DNA of 64,000 nt, taken from assembly GCA_025084515.1 (NCBI GenBank), contig JAJAGP010000766.1, forward strand, positions 186,001 to 250,000, in the 5' to 3' direction. Every line of letters starts with the position of its first letter. Position 1 is the stretch's first letter. The notes beneath the pieces were generated by a model. The model saw only the letters and a program-made list of their open reading frames with translations. It did not search any database and was not told the origin of the DNA. The position numbers and the translations under genes are program-made. The stretch is from Ancistrus triradiatus. Taxonomy: Eukaryota; Chordata; Actinopteri; Siluriformes; Loricariidae. Of this stretch, positions 21,870 to 32,620 are shown in pieces.

Positions 21870-24114
21870 TTCCTTCTCTTATGCCTTTATTAGAGCTCCC
21901 GTTTTATATATATCTTTATTACTCTAAAATTTGTTTGGACATTTTCAGACATGTACCTTTTTATATAGTAATTGTCTGATTTATTAAGATAAACACATTT
22001 TGTCTCTAATATTCCGTTGTTGATAAAGGGAATTTGGTCTCTGTGTCAAATTATTTTATACACAAGTGCAGCAACTTGTCAGCACTGTACTGATAGTATA
22101 ACTCTGTGCTCGTCTGTGTTTTTGTATTTCAGAAGGAAACAAACAAAATGTCCCTGGTGAGAATTTTGATACCAGGCTTTTTTCAGCTCCTGATTATAAC
22201 TGGATTACAATTATAATCCTATCCTGTGTGTGTTCAGTCTCCATGCTTTGTTCGGTCTCCATCAGCCAGTGTGTGTACTGCTGTTCAGAGCAAGGTGAGA
22301 ACTTTGGTCAGCCATCTAATCTCATGTTTAACTTTACAGTAAATGGAGAAATTTGTGTATTTATTTTGTTACTGAATTTTTGGAAATGATTTTCTATTTC
22401 AGGGAGGTCAATATCATCATGTAGCTTCTGTAGTAGCACCACAGATTCCACTGAAAAGGTATGAAAACCACTCTCACTATAAAGTAACAACGAGTGTCAG
22501 ACACTCAGTCTAAGGCACTAACTAATAGACATATGGACCAGGATTCAAGTCCCAGCAGTGCCTTTTGGCCAGGTTGGCCATCTCATGCAGACATGAATGG
22601 TTGTGTCTGAGGGAGGGGTTGCTGGTAAGTGGATCATTCCCCAGTACTGCAACAGCAACCCCCTACCCAGCCCAGCGATTTGTCTGTGTAATATCCAGTA
22701 CATGTTTACACCTGTGCCAGGGATGAGCCCCCGCAACCCAGACCTGTAAGAAAGGGAATTATATTAAATTAAATAAATCCATATAGTGAGATTAAATGAT
22801 GTTTGTACTTATATTCCTCAGGATAATGGATAATTTCAGCAGGATAATGCACAATGAGGCAGGGAAAACTTAAGGCCGTTGGTATTAAATCAAGTAATTT
22901 GCGTTAAATCCCCTACCTTTCACTCTCGGACCTGGGACATTACTTAGCTGCAAAGTTTACATTTACATCCCCAGCATTTAGCAGACGTCCTTATCCAGAA
23001 CGACTTACAGAAATGCTTTGTGTTCTTCTTAGTAGACTAGTAGTATGCTAGTACAAAAATAGCTTGAGCCCAAGAACACAATCCAACCAGAACCTGCTAG
23101 GATCTGATGTGGGTAAAAACAACAAAATTCAATAGCAAACAAGTTTTGTAATAAATATGCAAATGCATTTTCAGCCTTTGCTTAAGTGCTTATTGCAAAG
23201 TGTGAAGTTAGGTAACACAAATAAACACAAAAATTATGTGAAGAGTAAGTAAAGGATATGATAGTAGATATACACAGTTATTACCGGGTATCTTACAAAC
23301 ATTTTACAAATTACTAAAATCTGGAATTTAATCCCCTTTTGACTTACTGGGAGAACTGATCATGCTTTTATATTGTCATGCTTGGACTACTGTAATGCTT
23401 TATACATATACCTTTAGTCAAGGAGCTATGACATGCCTTCACTGGTCCAAAATGAAGCAGCTCGGGTTTTTACTAGGACCAAAAGAAGTGAGCATATTAC
23501 TACAGTAGTGGTGTCACTGTAATGACTGCCTGTAACTTTTAAAGTTTATTTTAAAAGTTTAGTTCTAACATACCAGATGGTGAATGGTGATGGTTCACAG
23601 TATTTAGTTTTTAGTCCCATACTCAAATGCTAGGACACTGAGGTCCTCTAAGTTAAGGGCTATCCGAAAAATGTACAGGATTGTAAATTTCTGGACATTT
23701 TCTGTTTGTGGTTCTAAGCATTGGAACAGTTTACCGGTAGAGATTAGGCATGCCGAGTCTAAGGAACTTTTTAAAAAAATACTTTGGATGCATTTATGTT
23801 CCTTAGTCTTGAAAATGGACAATGCTCCACAACTCCTGTCTTTTGTGTGTCTGGGTCGTATGTTGATGTCTTTGTATTGTGTATTGTATTGTATTGTATT
23901 GTATTATGCGTGTTTATATATGTGTATTCTTCACTGCAAAGCATAACTTAGAAAAGGTTTCTGCTGGTCCTGTGTCTCTCTTTAGGAAGAGGATCTTCAT
24001 CATGATTATGTTAAACACAAGAGATCATCCAGAGCAGTAGTTGAGAGAAACACTGCCTTAGATCTGGATTGTGTGACCTACGTTACCTTCATCTCTCAGC
24101 ACAGCAAACACTGA
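15948..24114 (+). CDS. Gene A: single V-set Ig transmembrane receptor with degenerate ITIM tail (249 aa, 5 exons)
   Basis: Coding exons are 15948-15990, 20817-21176, 22133-22294, 22403-22458 and 23986-24114. All junctions are GT/AG and the phases (1,1,1,0) join to one 250-codon frame including the stop. Exon 1 (MAKLLHLFALQLLFG) and the start of exon 2 (FFTLCILQK) form the signal peptide. The V-set domain shows ISLNCNIT (B-strand Cys), EIFWFRQ (core Trp) and ETDLGLYYCG (DxGxYxC), with possible N-glycosylation at NIT and NRS. There is no J-like GxG motif. A stalk (ENFDTRLFSAPDYNW) precedes a Cys-rich transmembrane helix (ITIIILSCVCSVSMLCS) without charged residues. In the tail the first ITIM tyrosine is replaced (LHHDYV) and the second motif is VTYVTF, so classical SHP binding is doubtful. 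Family unresolved: NITR-, DICP- or CD300-like. Confidence 0.85.
16440..18023 (+). mobile_element. Tc1-like transposon with about 200-bp terminal inverted repeats, in intron 1 of gene A
   Basis: Ends cagtggtatgaaaaagtttg (16440) and its inverse (18023) lie between TA dinucleotides (16438-16439 and 18024-18025), the expected TA target duplication. Long terminal inverted repeats extend inward to the blocks around caggtgcataaa(a/t)ttgggc. It is absent from block B, so it inserted after the duplication or was lost from B. Confidence 0.92.
16790..17760 (+). pseudogene. Tc1 transposase pseudogene
   Basis: Fragments in changing frames match Tc1 transposase: the N-terminal DNA-binding part (KTTLKWPEKTKVVQQLSQRL) near 16830, TDETK near 17265, KKFGGGSIMLWDC near 17355 and VLEWPSQSPDMN near 17580. 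Numerous stops and frameshifts make it inactive. Confidence 0.85.
18180..19080 (-). mobile_element. Possible LTR-like element in intron 1 of gene A
   Basis: In minus orientation a TATA-like gttcctatataagacgg (18900-18884) is preceded by cacctgcc and followed by ggcacct and gctgcacc, resembling the promoter layout of the GCACCAT-family elements. The part 18180-18600 is shared with block B (38590-39060), where a run starting gctggtgaaataaacaagg is kept. The boundaries are not resolved. Confidence 0.35.
19690..20528. repeat. Block A-specific segment with about 85-bp tandem repeats
   Basis: Block B joins ttttgccatct directly to the equivalent of 20529 (aatgtttaaattga), so about 0.84 kb is extra here. 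At about 20040-20285 a unit containing ttaggcatt, agatttgtgaaagctt, acagatataat and aatatttatgac is repeated about three times. No coding potential was seen. Confidence 0.6.
21826..21869. repeat. (TG)n microsatellite in intron 2 of gene A
   Basis: About 22 TG units. A second, shorter TG/TATG run lies at 21515-21537, and it is this shorter run that corresponds in position to the long (TG)n of gene B at 41923-41984. Confidence 0.9.
22497..22745 (+). mobile_element. tRNA-derived SINE in intron 4 of gene A
   Basis: A box B-like ggattcaagtcccagcag is followed by a conserved body (ttggccaggttggcc, tgtgtctgagggagggg, accccctacccagccca). An equivalent copy is at 42655-42905 in gene B, so it predates the duplication. 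Confidence 0.65.
22950..23110 (+). mobile_element. SINE/repeat fragment (cagcatttagcagacg type)
   Basis: Contains cagcatttagcagacgtcct and tatccagaacgacttacag, as in the repeat at 56775-56985. It is seen only in block A. Confidence 0.55.
23340..23910 (+). mobile_element. Rex1-like LINE 3' fragment with (TATTG)n tail, in intron 4 of gene A
   Basis: Broken frames read YCNALY-, SLVQNEAARVFTR- and SLHWLPV-like motifs, then SVCGSKHWNSLPVEIRHAES (about 23700-23760), which are typical of the C-terminal part of fish LINE reverse transcriptases. It ends in (tattg)n at about 23879-23905. It is absent from the matching intron of gene B. Confidence 0.75.
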
Positions 24115-24272
24115 GCAGGATAAACATGATCAGTAACATTATGACATCACTTCTGTTAATCAAAATTTAAAGTCTAATTATATATAGACATAAAAATATA
24201 ATTGAATTAGCAAACACAAGTTTGTTAAAGTTTGGTTTCTCTTCGGTTTATGTATGTTTAAATTAAGATAAT

Positions 24273-25172
24273 ATACACTTACCGGCCACTTTACCAGTTA
24301 CACCTTTTCAACTGATTGTTAACACAAATATCTAATCAGTCAATCACATGGCAGCAACTCAGTGCATTTATTCATGTAGGTCTGATCAAGACGAGCTGCT
24401 GAAGTTCAAATCAAGCATCAGACTGGGGAAGAAATTTGCTTTCAGTGACTTTGAAGATGGCAGGCTTGTTGCTGCTGAGTATTTCTGAAAGTGCTGATAT
24501 ACTGGGATGTTCACACACAGAACCATCTCTAGAGTTTAACAGAGAATGGTTCAAAAAAGAGAAAATAGCCAGTGAGGGTGGGTCGCTGGGTGAAAATGCC
24601 TTGTGCATCCCAGAGCTCAGATGAGAATGGCCAAACTGGTTCGAGATGATAGAAAGGTAACAGTAACTCAAATAATACTAGTTACAACTGAGGTATGCAA
24701 AAGAGCATCTCTAAATGAACAACACATCAAACCTTGAAGCAGATGGGCTACAGCAGCAGAAGCTGGGGGATATTTTTTTTTGGCCTCTGAATAACCAGGT
24801 GAGCATGGTTTAAACCCACAGCCTACCTAAGTATTGTTGCTGACCATGTGCACCCCTTTATGAGCACAGGGAACCATCTTCTGAAGGCTACTTCCAGCAG
24901 GATGACAGTCCCAAAGCTCAAATCATCTAAAAGAACATGACAGTACTCAAACAGCACCTTTGGGATGTGGTAGAACAGGAGACTCACATCATGAATGTGC
25001 AGCCGACAAATCTGCAGTGACTGCATGATGCTATCATGTCAATATGGACCACAATCTCTGAGAAATGTTTCCAGAGCCTTGTTGATTCTATACCATTAAT
25101 AATTAAAGCTGTTCTGAAGGGAATATTAACCTGGTACTAGCAAGGTGTAGCTAATAATGGCTGGTGAGGGTG
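24273..25172 (+). mobile_element. Non-autonomous or decayed Tc1-like element
   Basis: The left end (cttaccggccactttacc) and right end (taataatggctggtgagg) are imperfect inverted repeats. Inside are decayed transposase traces: FQQD-like sequence near 24890 (cttccagcaggatgacagtc) and HLWDVVEQETHI with HPTNLQ-like sequence at about 24955-25015. It lies in the 3' flank of gene A and is missing from the paralogous flank at 1043-2640. Confidence 0.75.
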
Positions 25173-25659
25173 CATCATGTGTGAAAGCTTCAAAATGTAT
25201 AACTAATCACGTATAATTAACAGCTTTGACCCATGCATACAGCAATAATAACATTTGGGAGAAAGTGGGAATTGGCAAAATCTAAAATAGAGAATTGCAG
25301 TTCATACCCAATTAAGCTCCATTATGGCCAGTCAAAAAATCACTCATACCTAAGCATTGTTTTGTTTGATGTTTTTATTGATTCCTTAGTGTATACCCGT
25401 CCATTAGCCTGTTTTTATGTATTGACATTAATTGACCCAAACAACAACTTGCGACTGTGTAAGGACGTGATGTGTTGATTGTGAATAATTGGACCCAATG
25501 CAAAGGTACATTTTTTTACAAGTTAATGTAATGTTGTTGAAATTTCAGACATTATCACTTTTTCCTTTTAGCTCCTTTGTCAACATTTCAACATGTCATT
25601 GTATTAATCTGCATTTTTAACCCAGCATCCATGAGAACAACCTCCACTTAATCTATCAT

Positions 25660-26110
25660 AAACATCATTTAGCTCTCCTGGATCGCAGGGCATTGTATGT
25701 GGGTGGTGGAAACCACGTTTGTACTGTTGCGTCAGTTGTGCGGCTTTCTGCCGCTTATACGTGTTAGGCTTGCGCTACTCCCGCACTTGTTGACTCTGTC
25801 CTCCGGTAAGCCCGCGTTGTGCTTGTGTTTTTGCGGTAAAGCCCTGTTTCCTATGTTTGTGCATTGCGGTGAAGCCTTCTTATGTTATCCTTCGGTAAGC
25901 CCACGTTTTGCTTGAGTTTTCGTGGTAAAGCCCGGTTTTCTCTATGTTTGTGCATTGCGATAAAGCCCTGCTTATGTTCATATATTGCGGTAAAGCCTGC
26001 TTAGGTTTGTTTACGTTTCACGGTAAAACTCGGGGGGGGGGGTCGAGGGGGATCGAGGTAAACAAACGGTTCCATGGACATGACATCCATCAAATAAATG
26101 ACCTTCAAGG
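25660..26110 (+). repeat. LTR-like leader with tandem (gcggtaaagcc) repeats
   Basis: Units containing (t)gcggtaaagccc and tatgtttgtgcat recur about six times between 25810 and 26030. The arrangement resembles a repeated U3/R region of a retroelement, but no partner LTR was seen. Confidence 0.4.
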
Positions 26111-26120
26111 AACAAATGGC

Positions 26121-26420
26121 CTCTCGGGAACTGACGGCCTCCTGTTGGGCCTCCTGGGAACTGACGGCCTCCTGGCGGGCCTCTTGGGAACTGACGGCCT
26201 CCTGCTGGGCCTCTCGGGAACTGACGGCCTCCTGCTTGGTCTCTCGGGAACTGATGGCCTCCTGCTTGGCCTCTAGGAAGTGGATAGCCTTTGGCGCAGG
26301 CACAGGAACTGCAACAGACGACCCCAGCGCAGGCACAGGGACTGGAACAGACCTCGGTGCTGGTACAGGAATGGACCTAGGCACTGGCAAAGGAACAGAC
26401 CTTGGCACTGGCACACAACT
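26121..26420. repeat. 30-bp minisatellite followed by a second short-unit array
   Basis: Five exact-period 30-bp units (ctctcgggaactgacggcct plus ten bases) start at 26121, 26151, 26181, 26211 and 26241. A second array follows at 26296-26412 with units around ggcacaggaactgg. Ten-codon periodicity keeps both strands open (142 codons each). The minus-strand product (SSREAQQEAV repeats, VPVPRSVPVPAP) is Pro-rich like that at 5920-6750. Confidence 0.85.
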
Positions 26421-26922
26421 CTCTCTCACATTGCCTAATGTTAATGTTCATGAGTCCACCATCAGAAGAACACTGAACAACAATGGTGCATCGCAGGGTT
26501 GCAAGGAGAAAGCCACTGCTCTCTAAAAAGAACATTGCTGCTCGTCTGCAGTTTGCTAAAGATCACGTGGACAAGCCAGAAAGCTATTGTAAGAATGTTT
26601 TGTGGACGGATGAAACAAAAATATAACTTTTTGGTTTAAAAGAAAAGTGTTATGTTTGGAGAAATGACAACACTGCATTCTGGCATAAGAACCTTATCTC
26701 ATCTGTGAAACATGGTGGTGGTAGTATCATGGTTTGGGCCTGTTTTGCTGCATCTGGGTAGGACGGCTTGCCATCATTGATGTAACAATGAGTTCTGAAT
26801 GATATCAGAGAATTCTAAAGGAAAATGTCAGAACATCTGTCCATGAACTGCATCTCAAGAGAAGGTAGATTATGCAGCAAGATAACGGCCCTAAGCACAC
26901 AAGCTGTTCTATCAAAGAATGG

Positions 26923-29900
26923 TGTTACGGGGTCTTACCTGTTTTCCAACGCTAGGGGGTAGCGTTGGCTTTCTTTTCCTCAGGCTGAGACCCTGACAGT
27001 CAGCACGATCGCACATGCATGATGAAGGCTGTGCGATCGCGTTATTGTTATCACGTGCACAACCCATTAAGCTGCTCGTTTGCTTTATGGGCAACACCTG
27101 CTGACTCAGGCATATAAGGTCCGTCATGAGTTCAGTCGGTGTTGCACCATCACTCGTGATGGGGGTACCATCACCCATCAGAGCCCTCACTCGGCTCAGA
27201 CGTGCTGCAGCGGACGTTCGCCGGTAACCGGCATTGTTAGGGATAATGGTAACTGTTTCATCAAAGAGAGACAGTAATGGTATGGCTGGGAAGCCGGATG
27301 GTAACTGCTAGGGAATTAGATGCTAGAGCAGGGTAAGGATCCTTTGTTCGAGTTCCTATGCTGCATCACGGCTCCGCCGGAGCCCTTCGGGGCATTTGAC
27401 TCGCCGCTGCGGCGGCTGGAGCACCTCCCTCTTATCCCGTTGCCATTCTTTAATTAAGTTAATGTTCCATTGAGTAGAAGGCAGTTGCCCTGCTCGCGCT
27501 GCATTTATTTGGAACGCTGTGTCGCTTTCGAGCCCCGTTCCGCCTTTTTCGCGTCCGAGTCATGCTGCACATGCGCGGTATGGTGGCCAGCATCGTGTAC
27601 GCTGTAGCCTCTACCTTGCGCATGCATGTGTAGAACCGTGACTCGCCTCTCATCTTCGGGAGCCAGCGAGCCTTACGTCACAGTGCGTCATCGCTTTCTC
27701 TTTATTCTGAGCTGCTGGTTGAGCGCACACGCAGTGTCTGTGAGGGAGAGAGAGAAAGCGATCGCTCCTTTTTCAATCAGAGCGATTTCCTTCACATTCA
27801 CCACACATCCTATTGTAAAGCACAGTTAGTGGCAATCGTGTTTACTCTATCCATTCACTAGTCAAGTCAAGTCAGATTTATTTATATAGCGCTTTTTACA
27901 ACAAAAAAAAAGCATTGTCTTAAAGCAACTTTACAAGTTTAGATTATCTCCTAATAACTACATCCAATCCCAAATTGAGCAAGCCTAGGGCGACAGTGGC
28001 AAGGAAAAACTCCCTGAGTGTTATAGGAAGAAACCTTGGGAGGACCAAGACTCAAAAAGGGACCCAACCTCCTTGGGCGGCGTAGATAATAAATGTAAGA
28101 GCGAAACTAAAGTCATGGAGTCAAAGTTCGAATAAAATGTGAAGTATGCACATCGGCATTAAGTGGCCCTGGTATGATGGGGCTGGAGTGATGACGGAAG
28201 CAGCTTGAGTGGAGCTACAGCGGATGAATGAACATCATGTGGTGGGGCTGGAACCTGCCGGAACACAGCTCGGAGAGAAAACAGAAAATGTAATTAGTTA
28301 TTGATTAAGAGCACAGTGTCTATATTAACAATCACTGATGCCATGTCAATCACTGATGCCAAGTGTAGCATGAGACCCCGGCACAGCATTAGCTATAGCA
28401 GCATAGCTAGAAAGCTAGAAAGAGGAGAACTGGTAGGAAACACAGCCCAAGAGGGATCACATGAGACATTGGCAGCCCCACGGAAGGCAGAAAAAAGACA
28501 GCAACCCAACGTCTCTGATCACCATAAGACTCTTTGACTATGAACCCCCAGCTCTGCCCTTATTCTAAGGCCAAGGATGCACGAGTCAAGATTCACGAGG
28601 ACCGAAGCCCAGTTCAGTCCAGGACTGCCACTCGACACTCCCGGCTAGCGGACAAGGCAGGCAGGCCAGACATGACTCCAGACTCCGGGCCCCAGTGACC
28701 CAAGCCATGCATCCCGGTCTAAATCTAGTCAAAAGCCTGTGTAAATAGGTATGTCTTTAGCCTAGACTTAAAACTTTGGAGAGTGTCTGAGTCTCGAACT
28801 AAAGTGGGAAGTTTATTCCATAGTTGGGGGGCCATGTATGAGAAAGCCTTTCCCCCTGCTATGAACTTTTTGTAATTCTAGGAAAGTAAAAGAAGTTCCT
28901 GCACCCTGCGAACGAAGTAGACAAGCTGGAATGTAAGACGCTAAGAGCTCACTCAGATAATGTGGGGCCAGGCCATGTAGAGCTTTATAAGTTAAAGAAG
29001 TTTTTTATTTTGTAATCAATGCGGAAATTTGACTGGTAAACCAGTGCAGTGATGAAGAGAACAGGAGTGATATGATGAAATTTTTCTAGTTCGAGTTAGC
29101 ACTCGGGCAGCTGCATTCTGAAACTAACTGAAGTTTATTTATAGATTACTAGAGCATCCAGTAAGTAAGGCCGTTACAGTAATCCAACCTTGAGGTTATA
29201 AACACATGAAACAAGTTTTTCTGCATCATTAAAAGAGAGGATATTTCTAAGTTTAGCGATATTACGTAATTGAAAGAAAGCAATTCGAGTGATGCTGCTA
29301 ATGTGCGCATCAAAGGAGAGATCTGAATCAAATGTGACACATAAGTTTTTTTACAGATGGACTGGGCAATACTGGGACAGCCATCTAGATTTAGGATGGA
29401 TGTTAGCCAACCTGTCTCTCACAGCCTTGGGTCCCATTAAATAGAAACCTCAGTTTATCTGAGTTAAGTAACATTAACATCCAATCTTTTATTTCCTTTA
29501 CACAGTCCCTTGATTTTGTTGATTGTAAGGTTGTCATTAGGTTTGGCTGATATGTACAGCTGTGTATCATCTGCATAGCAGTGGAAACTAATGCCATGTT
29601 TATGAATAAACTGAGCCTAGTGGCAGCATGTACAGAGAGAATAAAAGTGGGCCAAGCACTGACCCCTGAGGCACGCCATACTTCACTTTTGAGAGCTTAG
29701 ACCTTAGATTATTTATATGAACAAATTGCCGTACCGGTCAGCTTAAGTAGGATTTAAAACCAAACCAAGAAAGTGCTGATCCCTTAATACCTTACAGTAT
29801 TTTTCTAGTCTGTTTAGTAAAACATCATGATCTATAGTGTCAAATGCTGCAATTAAATCTAACAGAACAAGAGAAAGAAACACATCCCTTTATCTGAGGA

Positions 29901-31345
29901 CATTAACAAGTCATTTAGTACCCTAATTAATGCTGTTTTTCAGTACTATTATGGGGCCTGAAAGCCAGACTGAAAATGTTTCATAAATTTCATTAATTTG
30001 GAGTTGGTAAACTGCAGAGCTTGCTGATAGACGGCTTTTTTAATCAGTGGTTTGATAACGGCAGTCCCTTAAAAGATTTTGGGAACATAACCTAAGGTAA
30101 GGGATGAATTTAAAAATAACTAACAGTGGCTCTATAATATAGGTATTACTTGTTTGAGAAAACGTGTAGGAGTTGGGATCTAATAAACATGTTGATGACT
30201 TAGACGAGCTGATCAGTGCAGATAGTTCAGTATTAGTAATTGGGGTAAAAAGATTCTAGTCTTGATTTACAGCTCATTAAACAGATGTCTTCACTAGTGC
30301 TGCATCTGGAAGGTTGCTGAACAGTTTGGTGATGTGAATGAGCATTGAGTTTTATGCCTAATCTTATCATTAAAGAAAGTCATGGAAATCATTACTGTTA
30401 AAATTACACAGAATGGGAGAGTCACTTTCTGTGGGGTTTTTGTTAATTTGGAGACTGTATTAAAGAGAAATCTTGGATTATTCTTATTCTTTTTTCTCTA
30501 TGATTGAAGAGAAGTTAATGCAGCTTTAGCTTTAGTGAGGGCCAATGCTTATACTCTGCCATGCTGTCCCTCCAAGCAATCTTAAACACCTCCAATTTAC
30601 TATGTCCTCCACTTGCGCTCTAGATGCCGTGTTCTTTGCTTTAAGGTACGGGTGTGGTCATTATACCATGGTGCTAGCCTTTTTTCCCTAATACGTTTGA
30701 CCCTAGCAGGGGCAGTCGTGTCCAGGGTTGAGCGAAGCACACATTCTAATTGGTCATTTACACACTCAAGATGATTTATCTCCGTAGGTGTATTAAATTT
30801 CAAGTCTGGTAGGTTTTTAATAAACGCAGCTGGAGTAGCAGATGTGATAGTGTGCTTGGTGTGATAACGAGGCAGAAGGATTTTATTTATTAGAGATAGC
30901 TCAAATACTAAAAGATAGTGATTTGAAATTGATTCACTTTGCTGGAAAACATCAAGGTTATCTATATTGATACCAAATGTTAATATTAGATCTAAAGTAT
31001 GATTACAGCGGTGGGTTGGTCCCATCACATTCTGAGTGATACCCATGGATTCTAAGATGGACTCGAAAGATGGACACTATTTCCTTTATTTTCAAGCTCG
31101 CGCTAGGTGGAGCTTTTCTGTTAGGGTTAAACCCCGTTATTGCATGCATGTCACGTGAGTCTCGCTGTAGACTCACGGTTAAAGTCACGGACTCTGACGC
31201 TGTTGTTCAGAGTTCGATTCCACGTTGTACCGTTGTTGGCACACTCTCCTTTTCTGAGTATATTTAAAGCATTATTTTAGTTCACTAAATTCATCTGGAG
31301 CTAACTGCATCTGGGTCCTAAAACCATCCTGTCGAACCTGTAACA
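26923..31345 (+). mobile_element. LTR-like element TGTTACGG...TAACA with 5-bp target duplication, carrying a LINE
   Basis: The insertion starts tgttacgggg and ends cctgtaaca. It is flanked by aatgg on both sides (26918-26922 and 31346-31350), a 5-bp duplication typical of LTR-element integration. It has a TATA-like catataagg at 27111-27119, then the family motif gtgttgcaccatc (27140-27152). A tRNA-like stretch with box B-like agttcgattcc lies at 31158-31225, and ctggagctaactgca at 31290-31310. Most of its interior (27861-31060) is an L2-type LINE. No gag or pol of its own was recognised, so it is probably a solo LTR or non-autonomous element enlarged by the LINE. Confidence 0.7.
27861..31060 (-). 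pseudogene. L2/CR1-like LINE, minus strand, 5'-truncated and decayed
   Basis: The 3' end is at 27861 (gtcaagtcaagtcagattta and tatagcgctt on the plus strand). On the minus strand, 31046-30600 encodes an endonuclease-linker part (THRCNHTLDLILTFGI, then RLAPWYNDHTRTLKQ). Further 3' are RT relics (AAFDTIDHDVLL- near 29840, RLDYCNGL near 29160). Many frameshifts. The same family recurs at 35653-37835, 45003-46700 and 61020-62930. Confidence 0.85.
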
Positions 31346-31650
31346 AATGGGTAAAGAAGAATAAAGTTAATATTTTGGAACGGCCAAGTCAAAGTCCTGA
31401 AGCGAGCAGCTAATGTGAGGAAACCCACTAACATCCCAGAGCTGAAGCTGTTCTGTACGGAGGAATGTGCTAAAATTCCTCCAAGCCGGTGTGCAAGACT
31501 GATCAACAGTTACAGGAAACGTTTAACTGCAGTTATTGCTGCACAGGGGGGTCACACAAGATATTGAAAGCAAAGGTACACATACTTTTGCCACTCACTA
31601 ATATGTAATATTGGATCATTTTCCTCAATAAATATACAGTTCGTGAGGGT

Positions 31651-32436
31651 ATGCATGCAAGAAGGGGGAAAAAAAAGTTTCCCACCAGGCATGACAGAAA
31701 GTGACCCGCGGTGGGGCTTGAACCCAAATTGCTCAAGTGCAAGGCCAACGAGGTGTGGATGTGAAGGCGTAGCTGCATCAGAAAGGGAATAGGCTTTGAA
31801 CGGCAAACAAAGGAGCTGTTCGGAGGCAGATTGAAACAAAGGGGATCACTGAGAAATGTGGAGAAAATGAAACAGCGAAAAGATGCTGGGTTTGTCAACG
31901 CCACTACCAAAGCCGACCTGGCAGCATGGCAGGTGAGAAGAGAAAGCGAACGCACTCATTGAAAAGTGCTGACTCTAGCAGCCTGAGACAATTGCGTGAG
32001 TGATTCGCAAATTGAAGCTGAGACTCGCGCAACGATGGCGAGAACAGACTTGTAAAAACAAAAGAGGAACGCTGATAAGAATGCATCGTTTGTGGTGTAG
32101 CAAATGGGAAACTAAAGGAGCACATGATCACCAGTGAAAGCTCACTGATACAGAGTTTATCAGAGCAAATGCTTCAAAAAAACAAAGCAGAAGCTCACGT
32201 CGCAACGATGAACGGAGCCAGTGTTACAAACCAAGATAGATGCTCAAAGCATGCCTAAAGTAAAGAGCCAGTCGCACCGGAATCTGACCCTAACAAGCCC
32301 TATTACCTCATATATTTTGATCCTACTACAGAATCCTTCTATAAAGGAACCCTTTTATTGTCTATACCTAGATACCTCGCGCCGGAGCGCTACAAAATAC
32401 CAAAGGTGCGACTCATCAGCCCTCATCAGCAGTATG
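31651..32436. other. Unresolved repeat-like stretch between the Tc1 remnant and block B
   Basis: Contains a tRNA-like ggggcttgaacccaaattgc near 31713-31732 and Pro/Ser-free open frames without support. The composition resembles the LTR-like elements, but no ends were found. No gene was recognised. Confidence 0.35.
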
Positions 32437-32544
32437 TTTTCCATGCAGCTGGAACAGCATGATTCCTGATAACAATCAGATCAAATGCAAAAACTTGGCA
32501 AGTGTATGATATTCATAAATATATGCAAAACATTTTCACAATGC

Positions 32545-32620
32545 TCGGGTGATGGAGCAGTCAAATATGCTAGCTGACCACTGCAGGGACCAGGGTTTGA
32601 ATCCCAGCAGTACCTTCCAC
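32545..32620 (+). mobile_element. tRNA-derived SINE head, block B
   Basis: Copy of 14405-14480: gatggagcagtcaaatatgc and gggtttgaatcccagcag. Confidence 0.55.

Larger units (their letters stand above)
14280..24200 (+). repeat. Segmental duplication, block A (contains gene A)
   Basis: Colinear with block B (32437-47900). Matching landmarks: cagcatg(c/a)ttcctgataa (14310; 32458), the SINE-like head (14405; 32545), ccctgccctcatttagagct (15144; 33284), the signal exon (15948; 34117), the V exon (20817; 40013), the transmembrane exon (22133; 42292), the SINE (22497; 42655) and the tail exon (23986; 47701). Block A alone has the Tc1 element at 16440-18023, about 0.84 kb at 19690-20528 and a Rex1-like LINE at 23340-23910. 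The outer limits are approximate. Confidence 0.9.
26430..31650 (+). pseudogene. Tc1-like transposase remnant split by a later LTR-like insertion
   Basis: The 5' part (26430-26922) shows HESTIRRTLNNNGASQ, the DE(T)K region near 26610, GGGSIMVWACFAA-like codons near 26710 and QQDNGPKHTS near 26875. The 3' part (31351-31600) continues with FWNGQVKVL and INSYRKRLTAVIAAQGGHTR, and then a terminal repeat fragment with ccactcactaatatgtaata. The copy at 60268-60983 is uninterrupted at the joint, which places the insertion exactly between 26922 and 31346. Confidence 0.88.
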
